Positions 54,413-63,008 of a DNA stretch of 64,000 bases are shown in pieces. Below the pieces are notes generated by a model. The model did no database searches. It saw nothing but the letters and a program-made list of their open reading frames with translations, and was not told where the DNA came from. The position numbers were made by a program, and so were the translations under genes. The number at the start of each line of letters is the position of its first letter. Positions within the stretch are counted from its first letter, which is position 1. This DNA is from Microbacterium sp. M28 (GTDB lineage Bacteria; Actinomycetota; Actinomycetes; Actinomycetales; Microbacteriaceae), in the NCBI RefSeq assembly GCF_025836995.1, contig NZ_CP107546.1, positions 992,001 through 1,056,000 on the forward strand, in the 5' to 3' direction.

Positions 54413-55674
54413 CGCGCGCTCCCATCCGTCGCCGGGTCGTCGATGTCGTGCGAACGCCAGTCATCCGGGAGCAGGTAGTCGAGCACGTCGTCGATGCTGA
54501 TCGCGCCGACCAGGCGGTGCGCGGCGTCGACGACGGGCAGGGAGACGAGGTCGTAGCTGGCGAGCATGCGGGCCGCCTCCGCGGCGGAGGCGGTGGCGCG
54601 CACCGACTCCATGCTGTCGTCCACGATCGCGCCGAGGCGTTCGTGCGGCGGGTAGCGCAGCATCCGCTGGAAGTGCACGACACCCAGGAGTCGGCCGGTC
54701 GGCGTCTCGAACGGCGGAAGCGTCACGAACACGGCCGCGGCGAGAGCCGGATGCAGTTCGTGCCGGCGGATCAGAGCCAGCGCCTCGGCGACCGTCGCAT
54801 CGGCCGACAGGATGATCGGCTCGGTCGTCATCAGACCACCGGCGGTGTCGGGGCCGTACGAGAGGAGCGTGCGGACGTCCTCGGCCTCCTCGGGCTCCAT
54901 CAGCTCGAGCAGCTGCTCCAGGCGCTTCTTCGGAAGCTGTGCCAGCAGGTCGGCCGCGTCATCCGGCTCCATCTGATCGAGGATGTCGGCCGCGCGCTCA
55001 TCGCCGAGCCGGTCGAGGATGTGCACCTGCTCCTCTTCGGGCATCTCCTCGAGGGCGTCGGCGAGACGGTCGTCCGGCAGCTCCTCGGCGACCTCGATCA
55101 TGCGCTGCTGGGGCAGGTCGAGAAGCGTGTTGGCGAGGTCGGCCGCGTGCAGCTCGGAGTAGGACGCGACCAGCTGCTCGGCGGACTGGGCCTCGCCCGG
55201 CGCACGGTCTTCGGCGACCTCGTTCCAGGCGGCGAAGGCGGTCGGGCCCTTCGCGAACGGGGATGCGCTCGTCTTGGGCTTGCGCAGGAACAGCTGTGTG
55301 ATGCTCCATTCGCCGAGCCGGTTCGGCTCGATCGCGACATCCTCGATGACCGCGCTGCCCGTCCCGTCGACGAATCCGACCCGACGACCCAGCAGCTCGG
55401 CCAGGACGCGGACCTCGCCGGGTCGCGGCTGGAATCGGCGGACGTTGATGAGGCCGGTCGAGATGACCTGCCCGGCGCGGATCGAGGTGACCCGGCCGAT
55501 CGAGAGGAACACGTGCCGGCGACCGGGGATCTCGACCACGAGGCCGATCACGCGCGGCGCGGCCGTTTTTCGGTACACGATGACGACATCCCGGACTTTG
55601 CCGAGCCGGTCGCCCACGGGGTCGAAGACGGCGCACCCGGCCAGGCGCGCGACGAATACCCGTTGAGTGCTCAC
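54409..55674 (-). CDS. MgtE N-domain/CBS protein without membrane domain (Rv1232c-like)
   Basis: The 421-residue cytoplasmic protein has two PRC-barrel-like parts (residues about 5-75 and 80-140), an MgtE intracellular N-domain with repeated helices (LVASYSELHAADLANTLLDLP through LMEPEEAEDVRTLLSY, about 180-285) and two CBS domains (GLMTTEPIILSADATV and VVDAAHRLVGAISIDDVL). It lacks the transmembrane half of the magnesium channel MgtE, so it is more likely a Mg- or nucleotide-sensing regulator than a transporter. GTG start at 55674. Confidence 0.88.
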   Translation of the reverse strand: MSTQRVFVARLAGCAVFDPVGDRLGKVRDVVIVYRKTAAPRVIGLVVEIPGRRHVFLSIGRVTSIRAGQVISTGLINVRRFQPRPGEVRVLAELLGRRVGFVDGTGSAVIEDVAIEPNRLGEWSITQLFLRKPKTSASPFAKGPTAFAAWNEVAEDRAPGEAQSAEQLVASYSELHAADLANTLLDLPQQRMIEVAEELPDDRLADALEEMPEEEQVHILDRLGDERAADILDQMEPDDAADLLAQLPKKRLEQLLELMEPEEAEDVRTLLSYGPDTAGGLMTTEPIILSADATVAEALALIRRHELHPALAAAVFVTLPPFETPTGRLLGVVHFQRMLRYPPHERLGAIVDDSMESVRATASAAEAARMLASYDLVSLPVVDAAHRLVGAISIDDVLDYLLPDDWRSHDIDDPATDGSAR

Positions 55675-55752
55675 GTCCCCAGCGTAGTCCGCGCGGCCGG
55701 ACCTGCGGGGGTCCACGGCACCGCCGGGGCGCACGCGTGGAAGAATGGGTGG

Positions 55753-56532
55753 ATGACCATGCTCAACCGCCCTGCAGACGGTGCCGACGTCGGCGAGACC
55801 GTCGCTTCGATGCGCGAGTACGAACGTGCGCAGAAGACGGTGTCGAAGCTCATCGCCGGTGAAGTGCCTGCGCGCGACATCGCGATCGTCGGGCAGGGCG
55901 TGCGGACGATCGAGAAGATCACCGGACGGCTCGGATACGCCACGGCCGCGCGCTCCGGTGCGATCAACGGTCTGCTGATCGGTCTCCTGCTGTCGGCCAT
56001 TCTCATGGTCGGCAACCCGGAGGTGCCGATCCAGATGTTCGTGGCGTACCTGTTCATCGGCGTCGCGATCGGCATGATGCTCAGCCTGGTCACGTTCGCG
56101 ATCGTCCGTCGACGCCGCGATTTCGCCAGCGTCACGCAGCTCGCCGCCGACCACTACGAGGTGACGGTGCTGGCGGCCTCGCTGTCGAAGGCCAGGCAGG
56201 TGCTGGGTGCCCAGCGCCCCGCCGCCGCGCGGCCGCCGGTCGATCTGAACGAGCCTCCGCGGTACGGCGAACGGGTGACGCCCGGTCAGCCGCAGAACGA
56301 CCCGGCGCCCTCCGGCCCTGCCGCGGCACCGTCGGCAGCGGCGACGTCCAGCCCCTCGCCGGTCATTCCGCCGCGTCCCGCCGACCCGCGTCCGCGGTAC
56401 GGCGAGCGGGTTTCCGACACCCAGACCTCGACGGGGTCGACTGACGCCCCTGCGGAGGGGTCCGCTGCGGATGCCGAAGCCGGCGCGCCCGAGGCCGACA
56501 CGACTCCGAGCAAGCCCACGAGCGACGACTGA
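55753..56532 (+). CDS. Membrane protein with general-stress 17M-like domain
   Basis: The 259-residue protein has an N-terminal domain (YERAQKTVSKLIAGEVPARDIAIVG, residues 22-46) of the GSP17M type, two helices at about residues 77-92 and 98-118, and a long disordered tail rich in Pro, Ala and Ser with PPRYGERV twice (near 170 and 213). AAGAAT-like AAGAAT at 55741-55746 sits six bases before the ATG, suggesting a leaderless mRNA. It is divergent from the MgtE-like gene, as in M. tuberculosis Rv1234. Role unknown. Confidence 0.78.
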   Translation: MTMLNRPADGADVGETVASMREYERAQKTVSKLIAGEVPARDIAIVGQGVRTIEKITGRLGYATAARSGAINGLLIGLLLSAILMVGNPEVPIQMFVAYLFIGVAIGMMLSLVTFAIVRRRRDFASVTQLAADHYEVTVLAASLSKARQVLGAQRPAAARPPVDLNEPPRYGERVTPGQPQNDPAPSGPAAAPSAAATSSPSPVIPPRPADPRPRYGERVSDTQTSTGSTDAPAEGSAADAEAGAPEADTTPSKPTSDD

Positions 56533-56534
56533 CC

Positions 56535-57209
56535 ATGACCGAGGAGCCGCTGCGCATCGACGTGGCGCTGCCGGCCGGGGTCGTGACGGTTCCGGCGTCT
56601 CTGTCCCAGCGCACCGGTGGCGTCGATCGCGGCACCGTCATCATCGCGCACGGCGCCGGAGCAGGGATGGAGCATCCTTTCCTCGTCGGCTTCGCCGCCG
56701 CACTGAACGACGACGGCTTCGCGACGGTCCGCTTCGACTTCCCCTACCGCGCCCAGGGGCGTCGGATGCCGGGGCCGGCCGCACATGCGATCGCGACCTG
56801 GCACGCCGTGGTGGACGCCGTCCGCTCGCGTACCGACGGTCCGGTGTGGGCGGCGGGCAAGTCGTACGGCGGCCGGATGGCGTCGATGGCCGCTGCCGAG
56901 GGGATGGATGTCGCCGGGCTCGTCTATCTCGGCTATCCGCTGCACGCACCGGGAAAGCCGGAGAAGCCGCGAGCCGAGCATCTGCCGGACGTCGCGGCGC
57001 CGCAGCTGTTCATCGAGGGGACGAACGACCCGTTCATCCAGCCTGTGGAGCAGTTCGACGCGGTCATCGAGACGTGCCGCGACGCACGCGTCGTCTGGAT
57101 CGACGGCGGAGGGCACTCGTTCGAGGTCAAGGGCAGCAAGCGTCCCACGGACGTGATCGGCGCGTCGCTGGGCCCGCTCGTGACGTCGTTCGCCATGACG
57201 CGCCGGTGA
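56535..57209 (+). CDS. Alpha/beta hydrolase of the KANL3/Tex30-like family
   Basis: The 224-residue hydrolase has the oxyanion region VIIAHGAGAGMEHPFL, the nucleophile elbow AAGKSYGGRM near residue 109 (GxSxG), an Asp in EGTNDPFIQP and the catalytic His in DGGGHSFEVKG. It starts two bases after the preceding stop, so the genes are co-transcribed. The natural substrate is unknown. Confidence 0.85.
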   Translation: MTEEPLRIDVALPAGVVTVPASLSQRTGGVDRGTVIIAHGAGAGMEHPFLVGFAAALNDDGFATVRFDFPYRAQGRRMPGPAAHAIATWHAVVDAVRSRTDGPVWAAGKSYGGRMASMAAAEGMDVAGLVYLGYPLHAPGKPEKPRAEHLPDVAAPQLFIEGTNDPFIQPVEQFDAVIETCRDARVVWIDGGGHSFEVKGSKRPTDVIGASLGPLVTSFAMTRR

Positions 57210-57228
57210 CGTCTGCCACGATGGTCGG

Positions 57229-57975
57229 GTGAGCCTCGACCGCATCGCCCTCATCTCCGACGTCCACGGGAACATGACCGCCCTGGAAGCGGTGCTCGCC
57301 GACATCGCGGGCCGCGGCATTCATCGCGTGTTCAACCTCGGCGACACGGCAGGCAAGGGGCCTCGCGGCGAGGCTGCGGTGCAGCGCTGCCGCGAGGCGT
57401 GCGAAGTCAACGTGCGGGGCAACTGGGACGACTTCCTCCCCGGGATCCCCGACGACCCGACCGCGCAGGAACCGCTGCGCTGGTGGCACGCAGAGCTCTC
57501 GGCGGAGAGCCTGAGCTGGCTCGGAGCCCTGCCACTCAGCCACGATCTGCTGATGAGCGGCAGGCGGATCCGCCTGTTCCACGCCTCGGCGGAGAGCCCG
57601 CACGTGCGGGTGCACTTCCACCACACACCAGAGGAGTTCGCGGGCATGTTCGCCAACACCGCGATGACCGGAGACGGACCGGAGCCCGACGTCGTCGGCT
57701 ACGCCGACATCCACGACGCCTACATCGAATCCACCGATCGGAAGACGCTGTTCAACGTGGGCAGCGTCGGCAATCCGCTGGACGTTCCGCAGCCCTCGTA
57801 CGTGATCCTGGAGGGCATTGCGGATGCCGAGCACGAGGCGCCCTTCGGCATCCAGTTCATCCGGGTACCGTACGACGTCGAGGCCGAGATCGCGGTGGCG
57901 GAGTCGGTGCAGATGCCCACCCGCGACGTGTGGGCGGTCGAGCTGCGCACCGGCGTGTACCGGGGCCGGCAGTGA
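57229..57975 (+). CDS. Metallophosphoesterase (YfcE/MJ0936-like)
   Basis: The 248-residue phosphoesterase has the motifs ALISDVHGNMTALEAVL (D-x-H), NLGDTAGKGP (GD), RGNWDD (GNxD), a His in LFHASAESPH and NVGSVGNPLD at the end. It should be a dinuclear-metal phosphodiesterase. It begins 20 bases after the hydrolase gene with a GTG and overlaps the next gene by one base (TGATG). Confidence 0.88.
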   Translation: MSLDRIALISDVHGNMTALEAVLADIAGRGIHRVFNLGDTAGKGPRGEAAVQRCREACEVNVRGNWDDFLPGIPDDPTAQEPLRWWHAELSAESLSWLGALPLSHDLLMSGRRIRLFHASAESPHVRVHFHHTPEEFAGMFANTAMTGDGPEPDVVGYADIHDAYIESTDRKTLFNVGSVGNPLDVPQPSYVILEGIADAEHEAPFGIQFIRVPYDVEAEIAVAESVQMPTRDVWAVELRTGVYRGRQ

Positions 57976-58400
57976 TGAGCGGATTCCATCACGTCGAGGT
58001 GTGGGTCGCCGACCGCTCGGAGGATGCCGGCTGGCGGTGGCTGCTGTCCGAGCTGGGATTCGTCCCGGAGCAGGAATGGTCGGACGGGATGTCCTGGGCG
58101 GCAGGCGGCGCCTCCCTGACCCTGACGACGTCGCCGAACCTGTCCTCAGCCGATCACGATCGCCGACGACCGGGCGTCAATCATCTGGCCTTCCACGGCG
58201 GCTCGTCGGTGCAGGTGGATGCGCTGATCCGGGCGGCACCGGCGAACGGGTGGACGCCGCTGTACGCCGATCGGTATCCGCACGCGGGCGGCGAGGACCA
58301 CTACGCCGGCTGGCTGGAGAACGCGGCGGGGTTCAAGGTCGAAGTCGTCGCGGCGCTGAGCTCGCCGGGTACGACGGACGGGGTCGAGGAGAGTCGCTAG
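57975..58400 (+). CDS. VOC (glyoxalase-fold) family protein
   Basis: The 141-residue protein begins FHHVEVWVADRSEDAGWRWL, with HLAFHGG near residue 72 and ENAAGFKVEVV near the end, giving the His/His/Glu metal triad of the vicinal-oxygen-chelate fold. Its reaction is unknown; many such proteins are dioxygenase-like or bind drugs. Its stop codon TAG is also the first half of the -10 hexamer of the next gene. Confidence 0.82.
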   Translation: MSGFHHVEVWVADRSEDAGWRWLLSELGFVPEQEWSDGMSWAAGGASLTLTTSPNLSSADHDRRRPGVNHLAFHGGSSVQVDALIRAAPANGWTPLYADRYPHAGGEDHYAGWLENAAGFKVEVVAALSSPGTTDGVEESR

Positions 58401-58410
58401 GGTATCGCTC

Positions 58411-59076
58411 ATGCCTCTCGCTCTCGTCACCGGCGCCGCACGCGCGAACAGCATCGCCGCCGGCATCGTCCCCCGTCTGCGCGCGGACGGTTGGGAGGTC
58501 GCGACCAGCGACCTCGCTGACGCCGACCACCCGTGCGATCTCTCCACCCCTGAAGGGCCCGCTGAGCTCATCGCCGACGTGGTGCGCGAACGAGGACCGA
58601 TCTCGGCGCTGATCCTCTCGCACGCGCACGACGTCGAATCCGGCATCCTGGACACGACGGCCGAGAGCTTCGACCGGCACGTGGCCATCAACGCCCGAGC
58701 GAGTCTGCTGCTGATCGCTGCCTTCGCACGGCAGATCCCGGATGCCGGGGGAGGGGTCGTCGCCCTCACAAGCGATCACACCACCGGGAACCTGCCCTAC
58801 GGCTCGTCCAAGGGCGCACTCGATCGCCTCGTCATCTCGGCGGCCCGCGAGCTCGGCCCCCTCGGCATCTCCGCGAACGTGCTCAACCCCGGTCCGATCG
58901 ACACGGGATGGATGCCGGAGGGGTTCGCGGAGTCGCTCGTGCCCGCGCATCCGCTCGGGCGCATCGGGACGCCGGCCGACATCGCCGCCTTCGTGTCGTT
59001 CCTGGTCTCGCCGGAGGGCCGGTGGGTCTCCGGGCAGCTCCTGCACGCCGACGGCGGGTTCTCGGCGCGCTACTGA
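58411..59076 (+). CDS. SDR-family oxidoreductase, divergent type
   Basis: The 221-residue protein keeps the SDR plan but with a changed cofactor loop TGAARANSIAAGIV near residue 7, like the InhA-type GxxxxxSIA rather than TGxxxGIG, and lacks the NNAG motif (LILSHAHDVESG instead). The catalytic region has LTSDHTTGNLPYGSSKGALDRL near residue 115, and the end matches SDR tails (VSGQLLHADGGFSARY). TAGGGT lies seven bases before the ATG. Substrate unknown. Confidence 0.83.
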   Translation: MPLALVTGAARANSIAAGIVPRLRADGWEVATSDLADADHPCDLSTPEGPAELIADVVRERGPISALILSHAHDVESGILDTTAESFDRHVAINARASLLLIAAFARQIPDAGGGVVALTSDHTTGNLPYGSSKGALDRLVISAARELGPLGISANVLNPGPIDTGWMPEGFAESLVPAHPLGRIGTPADIAAFVSFLVSPEGRWVSGQLLHADGGFSARY

Positions 59077-59083
59077 CCCCGCG

Positions 59084-59952
59084 TCAGCCCAGCTCCGGGG
59101 CCGCGAGCAGTCGGCGCGTGGTCGACAGCCGAGCGCGCTCATGGTCGGGTTGGAATCGACGTAGTACCAGCCCAGACCCATCGCCTGCTGGAACGCCCAG
59201 GCCGCACCGCGCAGCCATTCGCCGTCGCCGATCCCGAGCTCGCTTCGGAGGCGAGCGCGGCCGGTCGCGTCGAAGAGGTGCCAGGCCGCGACGAGATCGA
59301 GCGCACGATCGGCCGGGCCGAACGAACCGCTGTCCAGCACACCCGTGAGCCGGCCGCGTTCGACGAGCAGGTTCGGCGGGGTCAGGTCGCGGTGCGACAT
59401 CGAGAGGGCATCCGGCGAGCCGAGCTCCCTGAGCCGTTGCCACAGCGCACGCGCCCGTCCGACGTCGATCCGGCCGCCGCTGCGGGCGAAGCACTCCGAC
59501 ATCCACTCGTCGTGGTCGCGCAGATCGCCGCCGCGTCCGCGCCCGTCGAACGAACGCGCGCCCACCGGGGCGCTCCGGAGCGCTGCGATGAGCCGGACGA
59601 CGTCGTCCACCAGCGTCTGCGATGACCCGGATGCGTCGTGATCCGCCGGTGCGCCGTCGATCCAGGTCTGCAGGCTCCATGCCGAGGCGTAACGCTCGGT
59701 CGGTTCGCCGATGCCCACCGGGGTCGGCGCGGGGAAGGGGCTGACAGCGGCGAAATCGGCCATCGCGTCGGCTTCCCGCCGCAGCTCGTCCGCCGGCGCG
59801 GGATCGAACGGGAATCGGGCGACGAGTTCGTCGCCGACCCGGAAGAGGGCGTTCACCGTGCCTGCCGACGCGAGACGGCGTACGGGCAGGCGGCGCAGGT
59901 CACCGAACTGCTCGGCGATCAGACACGTCGCGAGAGCCTCATCGATGCCCAT
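59084..59952 (-). pseudogene. Aminoglycoside-type phosphotransferase with a late frameshift
   Basis: The N-terminal 270 or so residues are a normal APH/choline-kinase-like fold: RLASAGTVNALFRVGDELVARFPF near residue 26, SMSHRDLTPPNLLVERG with the catalytic Asp, and GVLDSGSFGPADRALDLVAAWHLF. After SNPTMSALG the reading frame changes near 59128. A one-base deletion would explain it, because the other frame continues LSTTRRLLAAPELG and stops at 59084, the expected family ending. Without that correction the frame would run on antisense to the SDR gene. The motifs upstream are intact. It may be a sequencing error or a true mutation. Confidence 0.75.
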
Positions 59953-59983
59953 GCCGCTCCTTCGGGGTCCGCGGGCGACGGAA

Positions 59984-60014
59984 CCGGGGCGGCGCGTCGG
60001 ACGCGCCGCCCCGG
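59984..60014 (-). terminator. Terminator after aminopeptidase P
   Basis: A 15-base arm (59984-59998) pairs perfectly with 60000-60014, just beyond the aminopeptidase P stop and before the phosphotransferase start. It is very GC-rich and has no U-tract. Confidence 0.65.
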
Positions 60015-60037
60015 GATACCGGTGTCGAAACCGTGGC

Positions 60038-61456
60038 TCAGGCCTGAACCCGGGCGATCCAGGCCTCGACCTCGTCGGCCGTCCGCGGGATGCCGGCGGA
60101 CAGGTTCACGGGGCCGTCCTCGGTCATGACGATGTCGTCCTCGATCCGGACGCCGATCCCTCGGAGCTCCTCGGGAACGGTCAGATCGTCGATCTGGAAG
60201 TACAGCCCAGGCTCGATCGTGAAGACCATGCCCGGCTCGAGGATCCCGTCGTAGTACATCTCGCGGCGGGCCTGAGCGCAGTCGTGCACGTCGATGCCCA
60301 GGTGGTGGCTGGTGCCGTGGACCATGTAGCGGCGGTGCTGGCCGCCGGCATCCGCGTCGAGCGCCTCCTCGGCCGTCACAGGCAGCAGACCCCACTCGGC
60401 GACCCGTGCGGCGATGACCTGCATCGCCGCTTCGTGCACGGTGCGGAACCGGACGCCGTTCTTCGCCGCGGCGAAGGCGGCGTCGGCCGCCTCTCGGACC
60501 GCCTCGTAGACCTTGCGCTGCACCTCGGTGAACGTGCCGTTGACCGGCAGGGTGCGCGTGATGTCGGCCGTGTAGAGGCTGTCGGCCTCGACACCGGCAT
60601 CCACGAGGATGAGGTCGCCGGGGACGACCGTGCCGTCGTTGCGGGTCCAGTGCAGGTAGCAGGCGTGCGGACCGGAGGCGGCGATCGTGTCGTACCCCTC
60701 GCCGTTGCCGTCCTCGCGTGCGCGACGGTGGAAGACCCCCTCGACGACCCGTTCGCCTCGAGCGTGCACCGCGGCCTCCGGGAGGGCGCGGATGATGTCG
60801 TCGAAGCCCTGCGCGGTGATGTCGACGGCCCGGCGCATCTCGGCGATCTCGTACTCGTCCTTCACGAGGCGCAGCTCCGAGACGAACCGCGCGAGGTCGG
60901 CGTCGTCGAGCGCCACATCGTCGGCTCCGGCGGTGAAGGCGGCGAGGTGGTCCGTCGCGATGGCGAGGTCGGCGGCGACGCCGGCGAGCGACGGGCGGGG
61001 GCCGATCCAGAACTCGCCGACCGTCGCGTCCGCGTAGAACTCGGTCGTCGTCCGGTCGGCGCGCTCGCGGAAGTACAGGGTGACGTCGTGTCCGGCATCC
61101 GTCGGGTCGAACACGAGCACGGAGTCGGGTTCGGCATCCGCCGCCCAGCCCGTCAGGTGCGCGAACGCGGAGTGCGCACGGAACGGGTAGTCCGTGTCGT
61201 TGCTGCGCTGCTTCAGCGATCCGGCGGGGATCACCAGACGCCTGCCCGCGAACGCGGCGGAGACCTTGTCCCGGCGCGCAGCCGCGTAGGCGGCCTGGGG
61301 CCGCGCCGCGGGAAGCGACTCCGGGCGCTCGGCCCATCCGGTCGAGATCGTGTCCAGGAAGCCGCGAGGGAACGGCTGCTTGCGGTTGGTGACGGGCGTC
61401 TTCGCCGCGTCGTCGTCGGTGGCCTGTGCGATCGTGTCGCTGGATCCGGTGCTCAT
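60038..61456 (-). CDS. pepP: Xaa-Pro aminopeptidase (aminopeptidase P)
   Basis: The 472-residue metalloenzyme removes the N-terminal residue of Xaa-Pro peptides. The N-terminal domain (FAGRRLVIPAGSLKQRSNDT) precedes the pita-bread domain. Metal ligands lie in LILVDAGVEADSLYTADITRT, HGTSHHLGIDVHD, EPGMVFTIEPGLYF and GIGVRIEDDIV. MSTGSSDTI is the start; GGAGG lies too close to the ATG for a classical ribosome site, so a leaderless message is possible. It is separated from the next gene by a strong terminator. Confidence 0.93.
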   Translation of the reverse strand: MSTGSSDTIAQATDDDAAKTPVTNRKQPFPRGFLDTISTGWAERPESLPAARPQAAYAAARRDKVSAAFAGRRLVIPAGSLKQRSNDTDYPFRAHSAFAHLTGWAADAEPDSVLVFDPTDAGHDVTLYFRERADRTTTEFYADATVGEFWIGPRPSLAGVAADLAIATDHLAAFTAGADDVALDDADLARFVSELRLVKDEYEIAEMRRAVDITAQGFDDIIRALPEAAVHARGERVVEGVFHRRAREDGNGEGYDTIAASGPHACYLHWTRNDGTVVPGDLILVDAGVEADSLYTADITRTLPVNGTFTEVQRKVYEAVREAADAAFAAAKNGVRFRTVHEAAMQVIAARVAEWGLLPVTAEEALDADAGGQHRRYMVHGTSHHLGIDVHDCAQARREMYYDGILEPGMVFTIEPGLYFQIDDLTVPEELRGIGVRIEDDIVMTEDGPVNLSAGIPRTADEVEAWIARVQA

Positions 61457-61498
61457 GCCTCCAGTCTCTCACTCCGCGTCGCCGCGTAGGGTGGATGG

Positions 61499-61885
61499 GT
61501 GAGCCCAGAACGCCCCGCCCAGCGCCCGTCACCCGCCGTCACCATCGTCATCGACGCGGCGCTGGTCGTCGTGTTCTGCGTGCTCGGAGGACTGTCGCAC
61601 TCGGTCGGCGAGCCGGATGCCGTCGCCCGGATCGTGGTCTCTATCTGGCCGTTCCTCGCCGCGCTCATCGTCGTGCACGCAGTCGCGCTGGCCGTGGGCA
61701 CGGATGCCACGCGGGTGGTACCGGGCATCCTGATCTGGCTCGTCACCCTCGGCGGCGGCATGGCGCTGCGGGCGCTGACCGGGCAGGGTACGGCGTGGGC
61801 GTTCGTGATCGTCGCGGCGGTGACGCTGGCGGTCTTCCTCATCGGCTGGCGCGCCGTGAACACGATCGTCCGGCGCCGCCGCTGA
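61499..61885 (+). CDS. DUF3054-family membrane protein
   Basis: The 128-residue protein has four hydrophobic segments (residues about 14-33, 46-66, 75-93, 98-118), with DAALVVVFCVLGGLSHS at the first and RALTGQGTAWAFVIVAAV near the end, as in DUF3054. TAGGGT is six bases before the GTG. Function unknown; it stops four bases before the convergent nuclease-like gene. Confidence 0.82.
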   Translation: MSPERPAQRPSPAVTIVIDAALVVVFCVLGGLSHSVGEPDAVARIVVSIWPFLAALIVVHAVALAVGTDATRVVPGILIWLVTLGGGMALRALTGQGTAWAFVIVAAVTLAVFLIGWRAVNTIVRRRR

Positions 61886-61889
61886 GCGC

Positions 61890-62909
61890 TCAGCCCACGG
61901 GCTCCAGCTGCACGACGAGCCCGCGGTGGTCGCTGCCGTCGGCATCGAGCACGACGGATCCGGTCGGCTCCCAGTTGGGGCTGGCCATGATGTGGTCGAT
62001 CGGCGCCCCGAGCAGCTCGGGGTAGGACGCCGGCCAGGTCGCCACCGCACCGTTCCCGGTGCGCGCGGCCGCGTCGCGGCAATAGCCCATGTCGCCCCCG
62101 TCGACGCCGAGCGAGGCCATGTGGTCGATCGTCGCGTTGAAGTCACCGGCGAGGATGAAATCGCCCTGAGGGCACTGGTCGGCGATCCAGGCGAGGTCGC
62201 TCTGCCAGCGATCCATCGCTTCGGGGCGGGGGGCGACCGCGTGCACGGCGACGACAGTCGGGCCGTCGCCGTCCACCGGCATCGCGACCGCGCTCGGCAC
62301 GGAGCTGGTGTTGCTGGTCCCGTCCACCGAGGACTGGATCACCGAGTAGTCGCCGAGGTCGGGGGAGATGAGGATCGTCGTCTGCCAGGCCTGCGGCCCG
62401 TTCTCGACGTCGGGGTTGAACTGCACGTGATGCACCCACATCGGATGCCCCTGCTCGCGCAGCATCACCGCGATGCGGGCGCCGACCGACTCGGCCGTCT
62501 CCGGAAGGGCGACGATCTCGGCATCCTGCTCGAGGATCTCGGCGGCGATGGCGTCGGCGGAGATGGCCTCGCCTGCGGTGTTCCAGGTGAGCACCCGCAC
62601 GCTGCCGTCGGTCTTCTCCGGAAGAGTCTCGGAACCGAGGCCGCGCACGGCGCCGATCGCGACGGATGCTCCGGCCCCGATGATCGCGACGATCAGAATG
62701 GACGCCGCGAAACCGCGCAGCGGCTTGGCGAGCAGCAGCAGCAGCGCCAGCACGGCCACGACCGCGAACGCCGCCGCGACAGCACCGCGCACCGCCACGA
62801 GCTGGGCGAACGGATAGGTCTGCTCGAGCTTGAAGAACTGCGGCCACACCACGACGGCCGTCGCTATCGCGAACAGCACGGTCAGCAGAATCCCCAGTAC
62901 TCGGAACAT
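61890..62909 (-). CDS. Membrane-anchored endonuclease/exonuclease/phosphatase family protein
   Basis: The 339-residue protein has three N-terminal helices (residues about 3-22, 38-60, 68-90) and an EEP domain from about residue 105. Motifs are RVLTWNTAGE, VALPETAES (Mg-binding Glu), HAVAPRP, LAGDFNATIDHM and DHIMASPNWEP with the final DHRGLVVQLEPVG His. It should be a Mg-dependent phosphodiesterase facing the cell exterior. Its target is unknown. Confidence 0.88.
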   Translation of the reverse strand: MFRVLGILLTVLFAIATAVVVWPQFFKLEQTYPFAQLVAVRGAVAAAFAVVAVLALLLLLAKPLRGFAASILIVAIIGAGASVAIGAVRGLGSETLPEKTDGSVRVLTWNTAGEAISADAIAAEILEQDAEIVALPETAESVGARIAVMLREQGHPMWVHHVQFNPDVENGPQAWQTTILISPDLGDYSVIQSSVDGTSNTSSVPSAVAMPVDGDGPTVVAVHAVAPRPEAMDRWQSDLAWIADQCPQGDFILAGDFNATIDHMASLGVDGGDMGYCRDAAARTGNGAVATWPASYPELLGAPIDHIMASPNWEPTGSVVLDADGSDHRGLVVQLEPVG

Positions 62910-63008
62910 CGCCCATCAGCCTAGGGGCGGGATCTGTGAATCATCTGGTGCGGCAGGCACCGCGCGGCGGATGGATCCCGCGCTCCTGGCGGGCGATACG
63001 CTCGGAGG

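Noticed and set aside
58333-59952. A 539-residue single protein formed by the uncorrected phosphotransferase frame
   Set aside because: The last 250 residues are antisense to the SDR gene and unlike any APH; a one-base frameshift explains the data better.
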